Origin: Methanospirillum hungatei
Lineage (GTDB): Archaea; Halobacteriota; Methanomicrobia; Methanomicrobiales; Methanospirillaceae
DNA: 10,000 nucleotides
Assembly: GCF_020216685.1 (NCBI RefSeq)
Contig: NZ_JAIWNS010000045.1
Coordinates: 1-10,000, forward strand
Direction of reading: 5' to 3'
Shown here in pieces: positions 1-5,716 of this stretch. A program made the translations under genes and the position numbers. The number at the start of each line of letters is the position of its first letter. Position 1 is the stretch's first letter. The notes under the pieces are model-generated. The model did no database searches and was not told where the DNA came from. It worked only from the letters and a program-made list of their open reading frames with translations.

Positions 1-997
1 AAACAAATATGGTAATCTGCTTGCATACCTCAAGGAATTTCCCACTCTTTATAAGAATCCCCCGCTTCGCTGCAGGACCAATCGCTGCAAGGACAGCTGA
101 CGGGGTGGCCAGGAGGAGTGCACAGGGACAGGAGACGATAAGGACAGTGATACCTCTGGTTATGTCACCGGTTATAAGGGTAATCATACCGGCGATGATG
201 AGAATGACCGGCGTGTAATACCCGGCAAACCTATCTATCATCGGATGGGACGGAGGCCTTCGAAGTCCTGCTTCTTTGACCAGTTCCACAACTTTTGCAT
301 AGGATGACTGAGCGGCAGGGTTTGATGCGGTAATAACCAGTGCCCCGTCAAGGTTCATACTTCCTGAGAAAACGGCATCACCGGGTTTTTTATTGATTGG
401 AAGGCTTTCTCCGGTGCGGAAGGATTCATCCACGTCCGAATGCCCGGTGACGATATACCCATCCACGGGGATTCTCTCACCCGGATGGATCATGATCTGG
501 TCACCGGTCCTGATATCCTCAACTGGTATTTCGTGAATTGTTTCATCAAGAATGAGACTGGCTGTCGTGGGGGCTGCCTGCACCATCATATTCAGGTCTT
601 TTTTTGTCCTGGTGTAGAGGAAGTCTTCTACCAGTTCTCCAATCGTGAGGATGAGGGCTATTTCAGCAGCAGCAGTAAATTCTCCAATCAGCACCGCTGC
701 AACAAGAGCAAGGGCTGCAAGTTCACAGACATTCCATTCTCTTCTGATAAGTCCCTGGATTGCTTCCTTGATAATTGGGTAGGCAGTGAGGGCAAGGGCT
801 GCAAGAGCTGCAGGGATCTGAATCTCTTCAACCGGGATGATAGTATATTCCGTCAGTACGGCGATGAAGACAAAAACCCCGGCTATGAGCACTCGTATGA
901 TGGTCTTTTTCAGGTCCTCTTCCGCATGGTCATGAATGCACCCACAATCATGAGAGCAGCCGGTCTTCCTATCGCAGGTTCTCTCTTCTGAAGTCAT
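1..997 (-). CDS. P1B-type heavy-metal-translocating ATPase, N-terminal half (cut by window edge)
   Basis: Membrane pump that exports a soft or transition metal using ATP. 332 residues are visible; the C-terminal half lies beyond base 1, so the protein is cut just before the expected DKTGT phosphorylation motif. Seen: membrane helices at about 33-55, 62-78, 92-122 and 260-305; the actuator loop TGES at 195-198; and the transport-site motif SCPCALLLATPSA at 289-301, followed by AAKRGILIKSG. The N-terminus has no HMA domain but a Cys/His-rich tail (C8, C14, H16, C18, C20, H22, H24) that probably binds metal. The AAKRGILIK stretch resembles Zn/Cd pumps, while LATP after CPC is also common in Cu pumps, so the substrate is not settled. 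The ATG at 997 follows a GGTGA site 7 nt upstream and lies 16 bp after the marR stop, so the two genes are likely one transcript. Confidence 0.93.
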   Translation of the reverse strand, partial: MTSEERTCDRKTGCSHDCGCIHDHAEEDLKKTIIRVLIAGVFVFIAVLTEYTIIPVEEIQIPAALAALALTAYPIIKEAIQGLIRREWNVCELAALALVAAVLIGEFTAAAEIALILTIGELVEDFLYTRTKKDLNMMVQAAPTTASLILDETIHEIPVEDIRTGDQIMIHPGERIPVDGYIVTGHSDVDESFRTGESLPINKKPGDAVFSGSMNLDGALVITASNPAAQSSYAKVVELVKEAGLRRPPSHPMIDRFAGYYTPVILIIAGMITLITGDITRGITVLIVSCPCALLLATPSAVLAAIGPAAKRGILIKSGKFLEVCKQITIFV

Positions 998-1013
998 GGA
1001 TGGTTCACCTACT

Positions 1014-1442
1014 TTAAATATGCTCATTTATCTTCTGCAAAATCTCAATGAAGGTCCGGGTATCATCTTCCCCGAGGACTGAGGCGATTTCTCCTGCCAG
1101 GTTCAGATGGTGGCGGTGATGCTCTTCATATGCCAGTGTCCCTTCCTCGGTTAGTTCAATGATATAGGATCGCCGGTCATGTTCTGCTCTCACCCGTCTT
1201 GCAAATCCTCCCCTCTCCAGACGATCAACAGCCATGGTGGTTGTCCCGGTGGTGATACCAAGTCTGCATGCCAGTTCTTTCATATTCATCCGGCCATGAT
1301 GACCAAGAATCTCGATGGCATGTGCATCAGATATCTTCATGTTTCCAGATTCAATGACCGATGATTCCCATGAGGTGAACCGGTCAAAAAATTCTACGAG
1401 TTTTTCGTTTAATTCTTCTCTGAGATGATCTTTTTCTTCCAT
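1014..1442 (-). CDS. MarR-family regulator, AdcR-like metal sensor
   Basis: A 142-aa winged-helix regulator, probably a dimer that controls itself and the downstream metal ATPase. The MarR fold is clear: recognition region ELACRLGITTGTTTMAVDRL at 56-75 and wing residues R83-R91 including HDRRS. The run EEHHRHH at 106-112 closely matches the EEHHHHH run of streptococcal AdcR, where His108 and His112 bind Zn(II) with Glu24 and His42. Here H108 and H112 fall at the same numbers, with H41 and E26 as candidates for the other two ligands. This points to a zinc-sensing MarR; the ligand assignment is inferred. AdcR itself represses uptake genes, so a role next to an exporter would need different logic. 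The ATG at 1442 has an in-frame TGA two codons upstream, which fixes the start; its ribosome site is weak. Confidence 0.88.
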   Translation of the reverse strand: MEEKDHLREELNEKLVEFFDRFTSWESSVIESGNMKISDAHAIEILGHHGRMNMKELACRLGITTGTTTMAVDRLERGGFARRVRAEHDRRSYIIELTEEGTLAYEEHHRHHLNLAGEIASVLGEDDTRTFIEILQKINEHI

Positions 1443-1467
1443 TGTTCATTCACTCGGATATCGAATT

Positions 1468-1482
1468 GTTTGATTATCAAAC
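1468..1482. promoter_or_regulatory. Perfect palindrome, candidate MarR operator
   Basis: GTTTGAT-T-ATCAAAC is a perfect inverted repeat with 7-bp arms around one central base, 26-40 bp upstream of the marR start. The AT-rich TATA-like segment lies about 15-35 bp further upstream, so the palindrome would overlap the transcription start, where a repressor could block RNA polymerase. Its size and symmetry suit a MarR dimer. That it is this regulator's site is inferred. Confidence 0.55.
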
Positions 1483-1494
1483 TATTTGGATTAT

Positions 1495-1520
1495 TGATAT
1501 TTATATTTATTGAATATATG
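1495..1520. promoter_or_regulatory. Shared TATA-rich promoter region of divergent genes
   Basis: An almost pure A/T stretch (ATTTATATTTATTG followed by AATATATG) lies between the divergent marR operon and the receiver-PAS-PAS gene. It can supply archaeal TATA boxes in both directions: about 25 bp before the palindrome on the minus strand, and about 85-100 bp before the plus-strand gene. Exact TATA and BRE positions cannot be fixed by eye. Confidence 0.45.
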
Positions 1521-1548
1521 AATTCCTAAATATCTGTTTTTTATCTCT

Positions 1549-1584
1549 CCAAAAAAAATTTGGGTTTGTCCTAAATGGACCAAA
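1549..1584 (+). promoter_or_regulatory. Leader with competing short inverted repeats
   Basis: Three related words lie just before the receiver-PAS-PAS gene: CCAAA at 1549-1553, TTTGG at 1559-1563 and CCAAA at 1580-1584. GTCC at 1568-1571 can pair with GGAC at 1577-1580. The middle word can pair with either flank, so two alternative hairpins are possible. This may be an operator or a leader RNA structure, and no purine-rich ribosome site follows it. No function is established. Confidence 0.3.
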
Positions 1585-1601
1585 TAAAATAAGTGTGTTA
1601 C

Positions 1602-2900
1602 ATGCTTTCACCAGCTCAATCAGATCTTTTCAACCACGAGATTTCATCAGAAACACGTCCTGCCCTCTCTTCAGTTTTGTTTCCACACCTCAGCGTTGAT
1701 GTAAAAGAATCCTCTCCTGATTACATCAATCGAGTTCTGCTCGTAGATGACGAACCTTCATTGCTTGAGATCTCTTCTCTTTTTATTGAAAAAAAAGGGA
1801 ATATATCTGTCGTAAGTTCAGAATGCGCAGAAGATGCCCTAGATATTCTCTCATCCGAGTCATTTGATGCAATTGTATCTGATTATGACATGCCGTGCAT
1901 TAATGGTTTCGAGTTTCTCTCGGTTTTACGAAAAATGGGAAATAATATTCCTTTCATACTCTTCACCGGCAGAGGGAGGGAAGAGGTGGTCATTGAGGCA
2001 TTAAACCGGGGAGCCTCATATTATATCAGAAAAGGTGGAACTCCCACTGTTCAGTTTACCGAACTTGCGCATATTATTCAGCAGGCGGCTCTCAAGCGGA
2101 GGTATGAAGACAGAATTCGGGAGTCAGAAAAACTGATTTATTCGATATTTCACCATCTGCCTGATGCAGCATATGCTTTTGATACGAATGGAAGAGTTCT
2201 GGCATGGAATCACGAGATGGAAGGGCTGACCGGCATTGCGGCAGATAAAGCAATTGGCAAGAAAAATCCTGCACATCTCATCCCATTTTATGCATCCTCT
2301 GATGTTGTGGTAGGGGATATTCTGATACAACCCGGGATTTCGTACCCTGATTGCTGGACAATCCTAAAAGAGCGGGAAGGGATGGTCGTTGCCGAAGTGA
2401 CCTGTGAGCGTCAGACCATGCCAGTCACCTTCAGGGTTACATCCACTCATGTCTATGATCCTGATGGAAAGATCATAGGGGCGATTGAATCTGTCCGCGA
2501 TGTTACTCTGGAAAAGAAAATGCACCAGGATCTTGAAGAGGTGAATTTGTATCATCGGATACTGATTGAATCACATATAGATCCGCTGGTCACCTTGTCT
2601 CCTGATCTGACTATCTGTGATGTGAATGCTGCAACTGAAAATCTCTTCGGCTATTCAAGAGTTGATCTTCTCGGAACAGACATTGCCAGATGGTTTTTGG
2701 AACCGGAAAAGATCCGAAATGTCTGCACTGATATGATGTCCAAAACCGGGTACGTGACCGGGCATCCGTTCACCATTACCTGCAGAGACAGAGAACAGGA
2801 GATCTTCTTGTACGCAACTTCATATCGGGATCCTGAAGGGAGGGTCATGAAGGTTTTTGCTGAGTTTCATGAGTCAGTCCCCTCTGTTCTGAATTCATAG
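1602..2900 (+). CDS. Receiver-PAS-PAS signalling protein (no kinase or DNA-binding domain)
   Basis: A soluble two-component signalling protein. Numbering below is from the alternative GTG start at 1593 (435 aa); the ATG at 1602 gives 432. A receiver domain spans about 46-165, with acidic pair D52/D53, phospho-acceptor D97 in SDYDMP, T125 in LFTG and K147 in YYIRKGG, all the residues needed for phosphorylation. A PAS domain covers about 178-305 (FHHLPDAAYAFDTNGRV) and a second about 320-428 (SHIDPLVTLSPDLTICDVN). No histidine kinase, HTH or output enzyme follows, and the chain stops after the second PAS. Such proteins may relay phosphoryl groups or sense a ligand for a partner kinase. Neither start has a clear ribosome site; ATG is preferred because TAA lies directly before the GTG. 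The partner kinase is unknown; the DtxR-kinase fusion nearby is a possible but unproven one. Confidence 0.87.
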   Translation: MLSPAQSDLFNHEISSETRPALSSVLFPHLSVDVKESSPDYINRVLLVDDEPSLLEISSLFIEKKGNISVVSSECAEDALDILSSESFDAIVSDYDMPCINGFEFLSVLRKMGNNIPFILFTGRGREEVVIEALNRGASYYIRKGGTPTVQFTELAHIIQQAALKRRYEDRIRESEKLIYSIFHHLPDAAYAFDTNGRVLAWNHEMEGLTGIAADKAIGKKNPAHLIPFYASSDVVVGDILIQPGISYPDCWTILKEREGMVVAEVTCERQTMPVTFRVTSTHVYDPDGKIIGAIESVRDVTLEKKMHQDLEEVNLYHRILIESHIDPLVTLSPDLTICDVNAATENLFGYSRVDLLGTDIARWFLEPEKIRNVCTDMMSKTGYVTGHPFTITCRDREQEIFLYATSYRDPEGRVMKVFAEFHESVPSVLNS

Positions 2901-2908
2901 TCAGTAAC

Positions 2909-2930
2909 TTTTTTCTTTCAGAAATTTTTT
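2909..2930 (+). terminator. U-tract terminator after receiver-PAS-PAS gene
   Basis: Two runs of six T (2909-2914 and 2925-2930) begin 9 bp after the stop codon. Archaeal RNA polymerase terminates on such U-rich stretches without a hairpin. Confidence 0.5.
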
Positions 2931-3003
2931 CGGTCACCTCTCATCTCTACCAAAAAACAGAAAGTGATATGCGGGAGTGAAAATCCCAAACCAGGAGTAT
3001 TGA

Positions 3004-3186
3004 ATGAGTGAAAAATCAGATCTCATCTCTCATATGAAAGATGAGCTCTTCCATGTTCATGGGGATATCGAACACGTTCAACGGGACCTGGAAGCTCTCA
3101 TCAGTCACATTAAAAACCTTGACGAGCATCTCCATCATCTGATGGATGAAACCTCGCAATCTTCCATACATTCCGAACCGTTCTAA
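3004..3186 (+). CDS. Small helical protein of unknown function (60 aa)
   Basis: Not recognised as any family. The ATG is preceded by AGGAG at 2993-2997 with 6-nt spacing, a strong archaeal ribosome site, which is the main reason to believe it is expressed. The product is acidic and His-rich. Residues 4-49 can form one long amphipathic helix with hydrophobic positions spaced by three and four (LISHMKDEL, LEALISHIKNL, LHHLM), suggesting a coiled-coil dimer or a partner-binding helix, followed by a short polar Ser-rich tail. There is no membrane segment or cysteine. It begins about 100 bp after the receiver-PAS-PAS gene, beyond T-tracts, so it probably has its own transcript. A longer ORF on the opposite strand here has unlike composition and no ribosome site. 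Confidence 0.55.
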   Translation: MSEKSDLISHMKDELFHVHGDIEHVQRDLEALISHIKNLDEHLHHLMDETSQSSIHSEPF

Positions 3187-3213
3187 ATGGATCGGTCTGT
3201 TGGATGAATATTC

Positions 3214-3238
3214 AAACAAAGATACATCATCTTTGTTT
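3214..3238 (+). repeat. Perfect 10-bp inverted repeat (hairpin)
   Basis: AAACAAAGAT at 3214-3223 and ATCTTTGTTT at 3229-3238 are exact reverse complements around the 5-nt loop ACATC, starting 27 bp after the stop of the 60-aa gene and ending 32 bp before the next small ORF. No T-run follows it. It may be a transcript 3' end, an RNA-stability element between two small genes or a protein-binding site. Confidence 0.6.
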
Positions 3239-3270
3239 AGGTGGATAATCAGTTCACACACGGAGGTCAC

Positions 3271-3414
3271 ATGGGAAGTCATGCATCTATCAGAGGGGTA
3301 TTGGCACTGGATCTCATTCCGGAATTTCTTTGGAAATATATGGATATTCCAGAAGATGATACCCGGCTGATGGGTACTGTTCAAGCGAATGATATCACAG
3401 ATAATCAATTATAG
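3271..3414 (+). CDS. Putative 47-aa small protein
   Basis: An ORF from ATG 3271 to TAG 3412-3414 with a GGAGG ribosome site at 3262-3266, 4 nt before the start. The site is a full match to the anti-Shine-Dalgarno sequence, but the spacing is at the short end. The product begins MGSHASIRGVLALDLIPEFL, continues WKYMDIPEDDTRLMG and ends with a polar ITDNQL. It is acidic, has no cysteine and no obvious membrane helix; the hydrophobic part (about 7-25) could be an amphipathic helix. Family not recognised. It sits downstream of the 60-aa gene and the hairpin, and may belong to the same small-protein cluster. The ribosome site and protein-like composition support it; its short length is the main doubt. 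Confidence 0.45.
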   Translation: MGSHASIRGVLALDLIPEFLWKYMDIPEDDTRLMGTVQANDITDNQL

Positions 3415-3485
3415 AGGTCATGCAGGTCGTCACTATTGTCTGAATTTGATGGTAACTATTGGTTATCATCTGCGGTCATGAAGAA

Positions 3486-3691
3486 ATGACAGACAATCAG
3501 GATCGTGTAATCTCCACACCTGAATTAACCAAAGCAGAGATCCCTCCTTTCCGGCAGCTCCATTAGTGTCTGTTTTGGATGGTTCAGAGATTATCCGATC
3601 TCACCCTGGGTTCTCTCAACGAATTGATTATCTGAAAAAATCATTTGATTTTGTAATTACTGCTTTTTTCCAAAATCTATTGTCTGAATAA
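3486..3691 (+). pseudogene. Probable small gene broken by a 1-nt frameshift
   Basis: Frame one runs from ATG 3486 to TAG 3564 and reads like protein (MTDNQDRVISTPELTKAEIP then PFRQL). The next frame, entered near 3560, then stays open to TAA 3689-3691 and also reads like protein: PLVSVLDGSEIIRSHPGFSQ, then RIDYLKKSFDFVITAFFQ and NLLSE. Restoring a single C at the CTCC around 3558-3561 joins them into one 68-aa protein with a helical, hydrophobic C-terminus. I therefore read it as a small gene with a recent 1-base deletion, or a sequence error. There is no clear ribosome site before the ATG. The family is not recognised. Otherwise 3415-3753 would be a gap with nothing else visible except the terminator at its end. 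Confidence 0.35.
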
Positions 3692-3730
3692 TCCTGGTTA
3701 TCCAATGAACCCCTCTTATAGAAATGGAAT

Positions 3731-3749
3731 AAAAAAATACGAAAAAAAA
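3731..3749 (-). terminator. U-tract terminator of the feo operon
   Basis: On the minus strand, runs of eight and seven T (plus-strand A-runs at 3742-3749 and 3731-3737) begin 4 bp after the stop codon of the last operon gene. Two adjacent U-tracts are a typical strong archaeal terminator. Confidence 0.6.
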
Positions 3750-3753
3750 GAAT

Positions 3754-4986
3754 TTATTGAACCTGAAATGAGCAGGGATGAGATATGGGTTGACTGATGT
3801 CAGGTAAAACCGGTTCGGCTTTGGGTATGGGCATGTTCACAAACCGGTACAGCCCATTTGGAATCATTATCTCAAATCGTGCTCCTGCTCCATATGTACC
3901 GCATTCTGTTATCTGCATACCGCAGGCACTCAGGACCTGATATGCAAGATACAGGCCGGTTCCTCTGTTATTCTGTGCAGATGTCCGAAACAGCTGATCC
4001 TTATACTCGTCAGGGATTCCGATGCCATCATCCTGGATAAACCATACCAGCGAGTTTTCCTTCTGCATATAACCGCATGTAATCCGGGTCACCCCGTCTC
4101 CATGTCTGATTGCGTTGTCTATCAGGTTATATACCACTTTTTCGATTAAAGTATCTCCGAATATTTCAATTAAATCAAGATTTTGCTCAACGACTGCTGA
4201 TCCTAAGAGCACCATTGATTCTGCATGGGTGATGAGCTGACCAAGATTCATCCATTTCTGTCCTGCAAGACCTGGAATGAGATGATCTGAACTGGTTGAT
4301 ACCTGTCTGTTCATCGCCTGGACTGTCCCTTCGATACGTGAGACAACAAGTTTCATCTCTTCACTGGTCGTCATGGTCCTCAGCAGATCCAGGTACCGGT
4401 ACAGGGCGGTTATCGTATTGAGCAGGTCATGGCGGGTAATAAGCGATAAGATCTCATGATTTGCCTGAGATTTCCGTGCTGAGTGCATGACCATCTCTTT
4501 TAAAACCGGTTCCTGAACGGTTGCTGCATTTTCCCATGATATCCCGGTATTCTGCATCTTCAGAAAGAATTTCAGGGCAGATATGGTCTGACCTCCAGCC
4601 GGAGTGCCCAAAAAACTTACCAGGTTTCCTATAGCAGAAGTAGTGACGGGGGATAACTCATGTTCGATAATACAGGCTTCCTTATTTGCAATATCCGGGG
4701 AAACCCCGATAAATTCAAAAAATTGTCGCAGTGTTTCATGACGGATGTGAATGACTTCTCCCCGTAATCTTCCCTCCTGAGTGAGAAATATCCCTTCATA
4801 CCGTCTCCATTCAACAAAACCGAGCTTTGCTATCTTTCCGACCATCTCAACCACGGAAGATGGTGAGACGTTCAGTGACCTGGCTATCTCCCCGGTCCGT
4901 GCATATCCTTTGTCTTTACTGAGAACATAAATTGTCTCGAGGTAATCTTCCATTGCCTGAGATAATTTCTGAACTTGTTTTTTCAT
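3754..4986 (-). CDS. DtxR/MntR-type metal repressor fused to a histidine kinase
   Basis: A 410-aa two-part regulator. Residues 8-140 are a DtxR/MntR repressor: winged helix at about 14-72 and the dimerisation/metal domain after it. The candidate metal ligands are D14, E17, H83, C105, E108 and H109. D14/E17 match the MntR arrangement, while C105-x2-E108-H109 matches DtxR, where this position is Cys and the metal is iron. Residues 176-230 carry a kinase dimerisation helix with H-box TRHDLLNT (H186). Residues about 245-377 are the ATPase domain with N-box NLIDNAIRHG (287-296), DDGIGIP (319-325) and RGTGL (341-345). No transmembrane segment or SH3 domain; a Pro-rich tail follows 378. The start at 4986 has AGGAGG at 4994-4999. 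As the last gene of the feo operon it probably senses Fe(II) and represses the operon. What the kinase phosphorylates is unknown. Confidence 0.9.
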   Translation of the reverse strand: MKKQVQKLSQAMEDYLETIYVLSKDKGYARTGEIARSLNVSPSSVVEMVGKIAKLGFVEWRRYEGIFLTQEGRLRGEVIHIRHETLRQFFEFIGVSPDIANKEACIIEHELSPVTTSAIGNLVSFLGTPAGGQTISALKFFLKMQNTGISWENAATVQEPVLKEMVMHSARKSQANHEILSLITRHDLLNTITALYRYLDLLRTMTTSEEMKLVVSRIEGTVQAMNRQVSTSSDHLIPGLAGQKWMNLGQLITHAESMVLLGSAVVEQNLDLIEIFGDTLIEKVVYNLIDNAIRHGDGVTRITCGYMQKENSLVWFIQDDGIGIPDEYKDQLFRTSAQNNRGTGLYLAYQVLSACGMQITECGTYGAGARFEIMIPNGLYRFVNMPIPKAEPVLPDISQPISHPCSFQVQ

Positions 4987-5278
4987 CCCATTTCCTCCTG
5001 ATTAGGGTCTGTCCCCGTTGCGTGAGTTCTACTCTGCTTTCACTGAAATTTTTCTTTTCTTCACAGGTACAATGACAGCAGACGCATTTCATACCGCTTT
5101 TCCTGCATGCACAACCTTTTGATTCTTCTCCGTCCCGTTTCAGATACCCGGTGCTGCACCACATGGAAATCCAGGATTGTACTGATTGTACCGGGATATC
5201 AAGTTCCAGAGCAAGTTCGGAGAGGAGGCATCCCCCCCGTTTCCTGATGAGCTGAAGAATTTCAAGACCTTCACTCAC
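4916..5278 (-). CDS. FeoC-like winged-helix protein with dense Cys cluster
   Basis: A 120-aa cytoplasmic protein. Residues 1-50 form a winged-helix HTH (GLEILQLIRKRGG, then LSELALELDIPVQSVQSWI), as in FeoC, the small partner of FeoB. In bacterial FeoC the wing carries four Cys that bind an oxygen-sensitive Fe-S cluster. Here residues 56-72 hold seven (C56, C58, C65, C67, C68, C70, C72), plus C17, C41 and C118. A basic tail follows. The start is chosen as GTG 5278: a perfect GGAGGTGA lies 5 nt before it, and the GTG overlaps the end of the membrane gene by 8 nt, implying translational coupling. Upstream in-frame ATGs lack such a site. Its 3' end overlaps the DtxR-kinase gene by 71 nt. It may sense Fe-S status and modulate FeoB or transcription; FeoC identity rests on fold and context, not close sequence match. 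Confidence 0.78.
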   Translation of the reverse strand: MSEGLEILQLIRKRGGCLLSELALELDIPVQSVQSWISMWCSTGYLKRDGEESKGCACRKSGMKCVCCHCTCEEKKNFSESRVELTQRGQTLIRRKWDEKTSSEIISGNGRLPRDNLCSQ

Positions 5279-5714
5279 AGCAGTCACCTCCACATGAACA
5301 CCCATACAGGAGTTTTGATACTCCGGCAAGGAGGGGTATGGCGAGAATTGCTGCCCATATGAAAGATGAACTAACGATAGTCAGGAGATGTGCCTCTTCA
5401 CCCTCCATGATGAGGGTAAGGAAATTACCGGTTTCAACCAGGATTGCACATCCGGCAAATACTACCAGGAGCAGGGCCCCGATGTAGGAGAAGCTGATCC
5501 AGCCCGGACGGTCTGTTCTGCCTTTTATGACTGCAGTAGCGAAGAGTGCAGCGATAAGGAGAAGGATGCATCCACCGGGGATATCCGGGATGAAAAGACC
5601 AGTCCCTATTCCGGCTCCCTCTCGTATTGATATGATACCGGCGATACCGGTGGTCAGTGTTACTATTCCTGTCCACCCATAGAGATACTGGTGAGGGTAT
5701 GTTGTATTATTCAT
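5271..5714 (-). CDS. Four-helix membrane protein with Cys-rich C-terminal tail
   Basis: A 147-aa integral membrane protein of no family I recognise. Hydrophobic segments at about 13-30, 47-63, 73-93 and 109-136 give four helices, which would put both ends on the same side. It ends in YGCSCGGDCCE, with C139, C141, C145 and C146 in eight residues, plus C49 and C89 inside helices. This recalls the short FeoB-associated Cys-rich membrane proteins of bacteria, which are one-helix peptides with a Cys/Gly tail, but here the anchor is four helices. It begins 2 nt after the feoB stop with a GGAG site inside the end of feoB, so it is made together with the transporter. A role in receiving or handing over Fe(II) at the FeoB exit is an inference from position and cysteines. 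Confidence 0.82.
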   Translation of the reverse strand: MNNTTYPHQYLYGWTGIVTLTTGIAGIISIREGAGIGTGLFIPDIPGGCILLLIAALFATAVIKGRTDRPGWISFSYIGALLLVVFAGCAILVETGNFLTLIMEGEEAHLLTIVSSSFIWAAILAIPLLAGVSKLLYGCSCGGDCCE

Positions 5715-5716
5715 GT

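Noticed and set aside
440..991. Plus-strand ORF of 183 codons at the left end
   Set aside because: It is antisense to the P1B ATPase, whose actuator and CPC motifs are clear in the minus frame.
3016..3408. Minus-strand ORF of 130 codons
   Set aside because: No ribosome site, atypical composition, and it is antisense to two plus-strand ORFs that have AGGAG and GGAGG sites.
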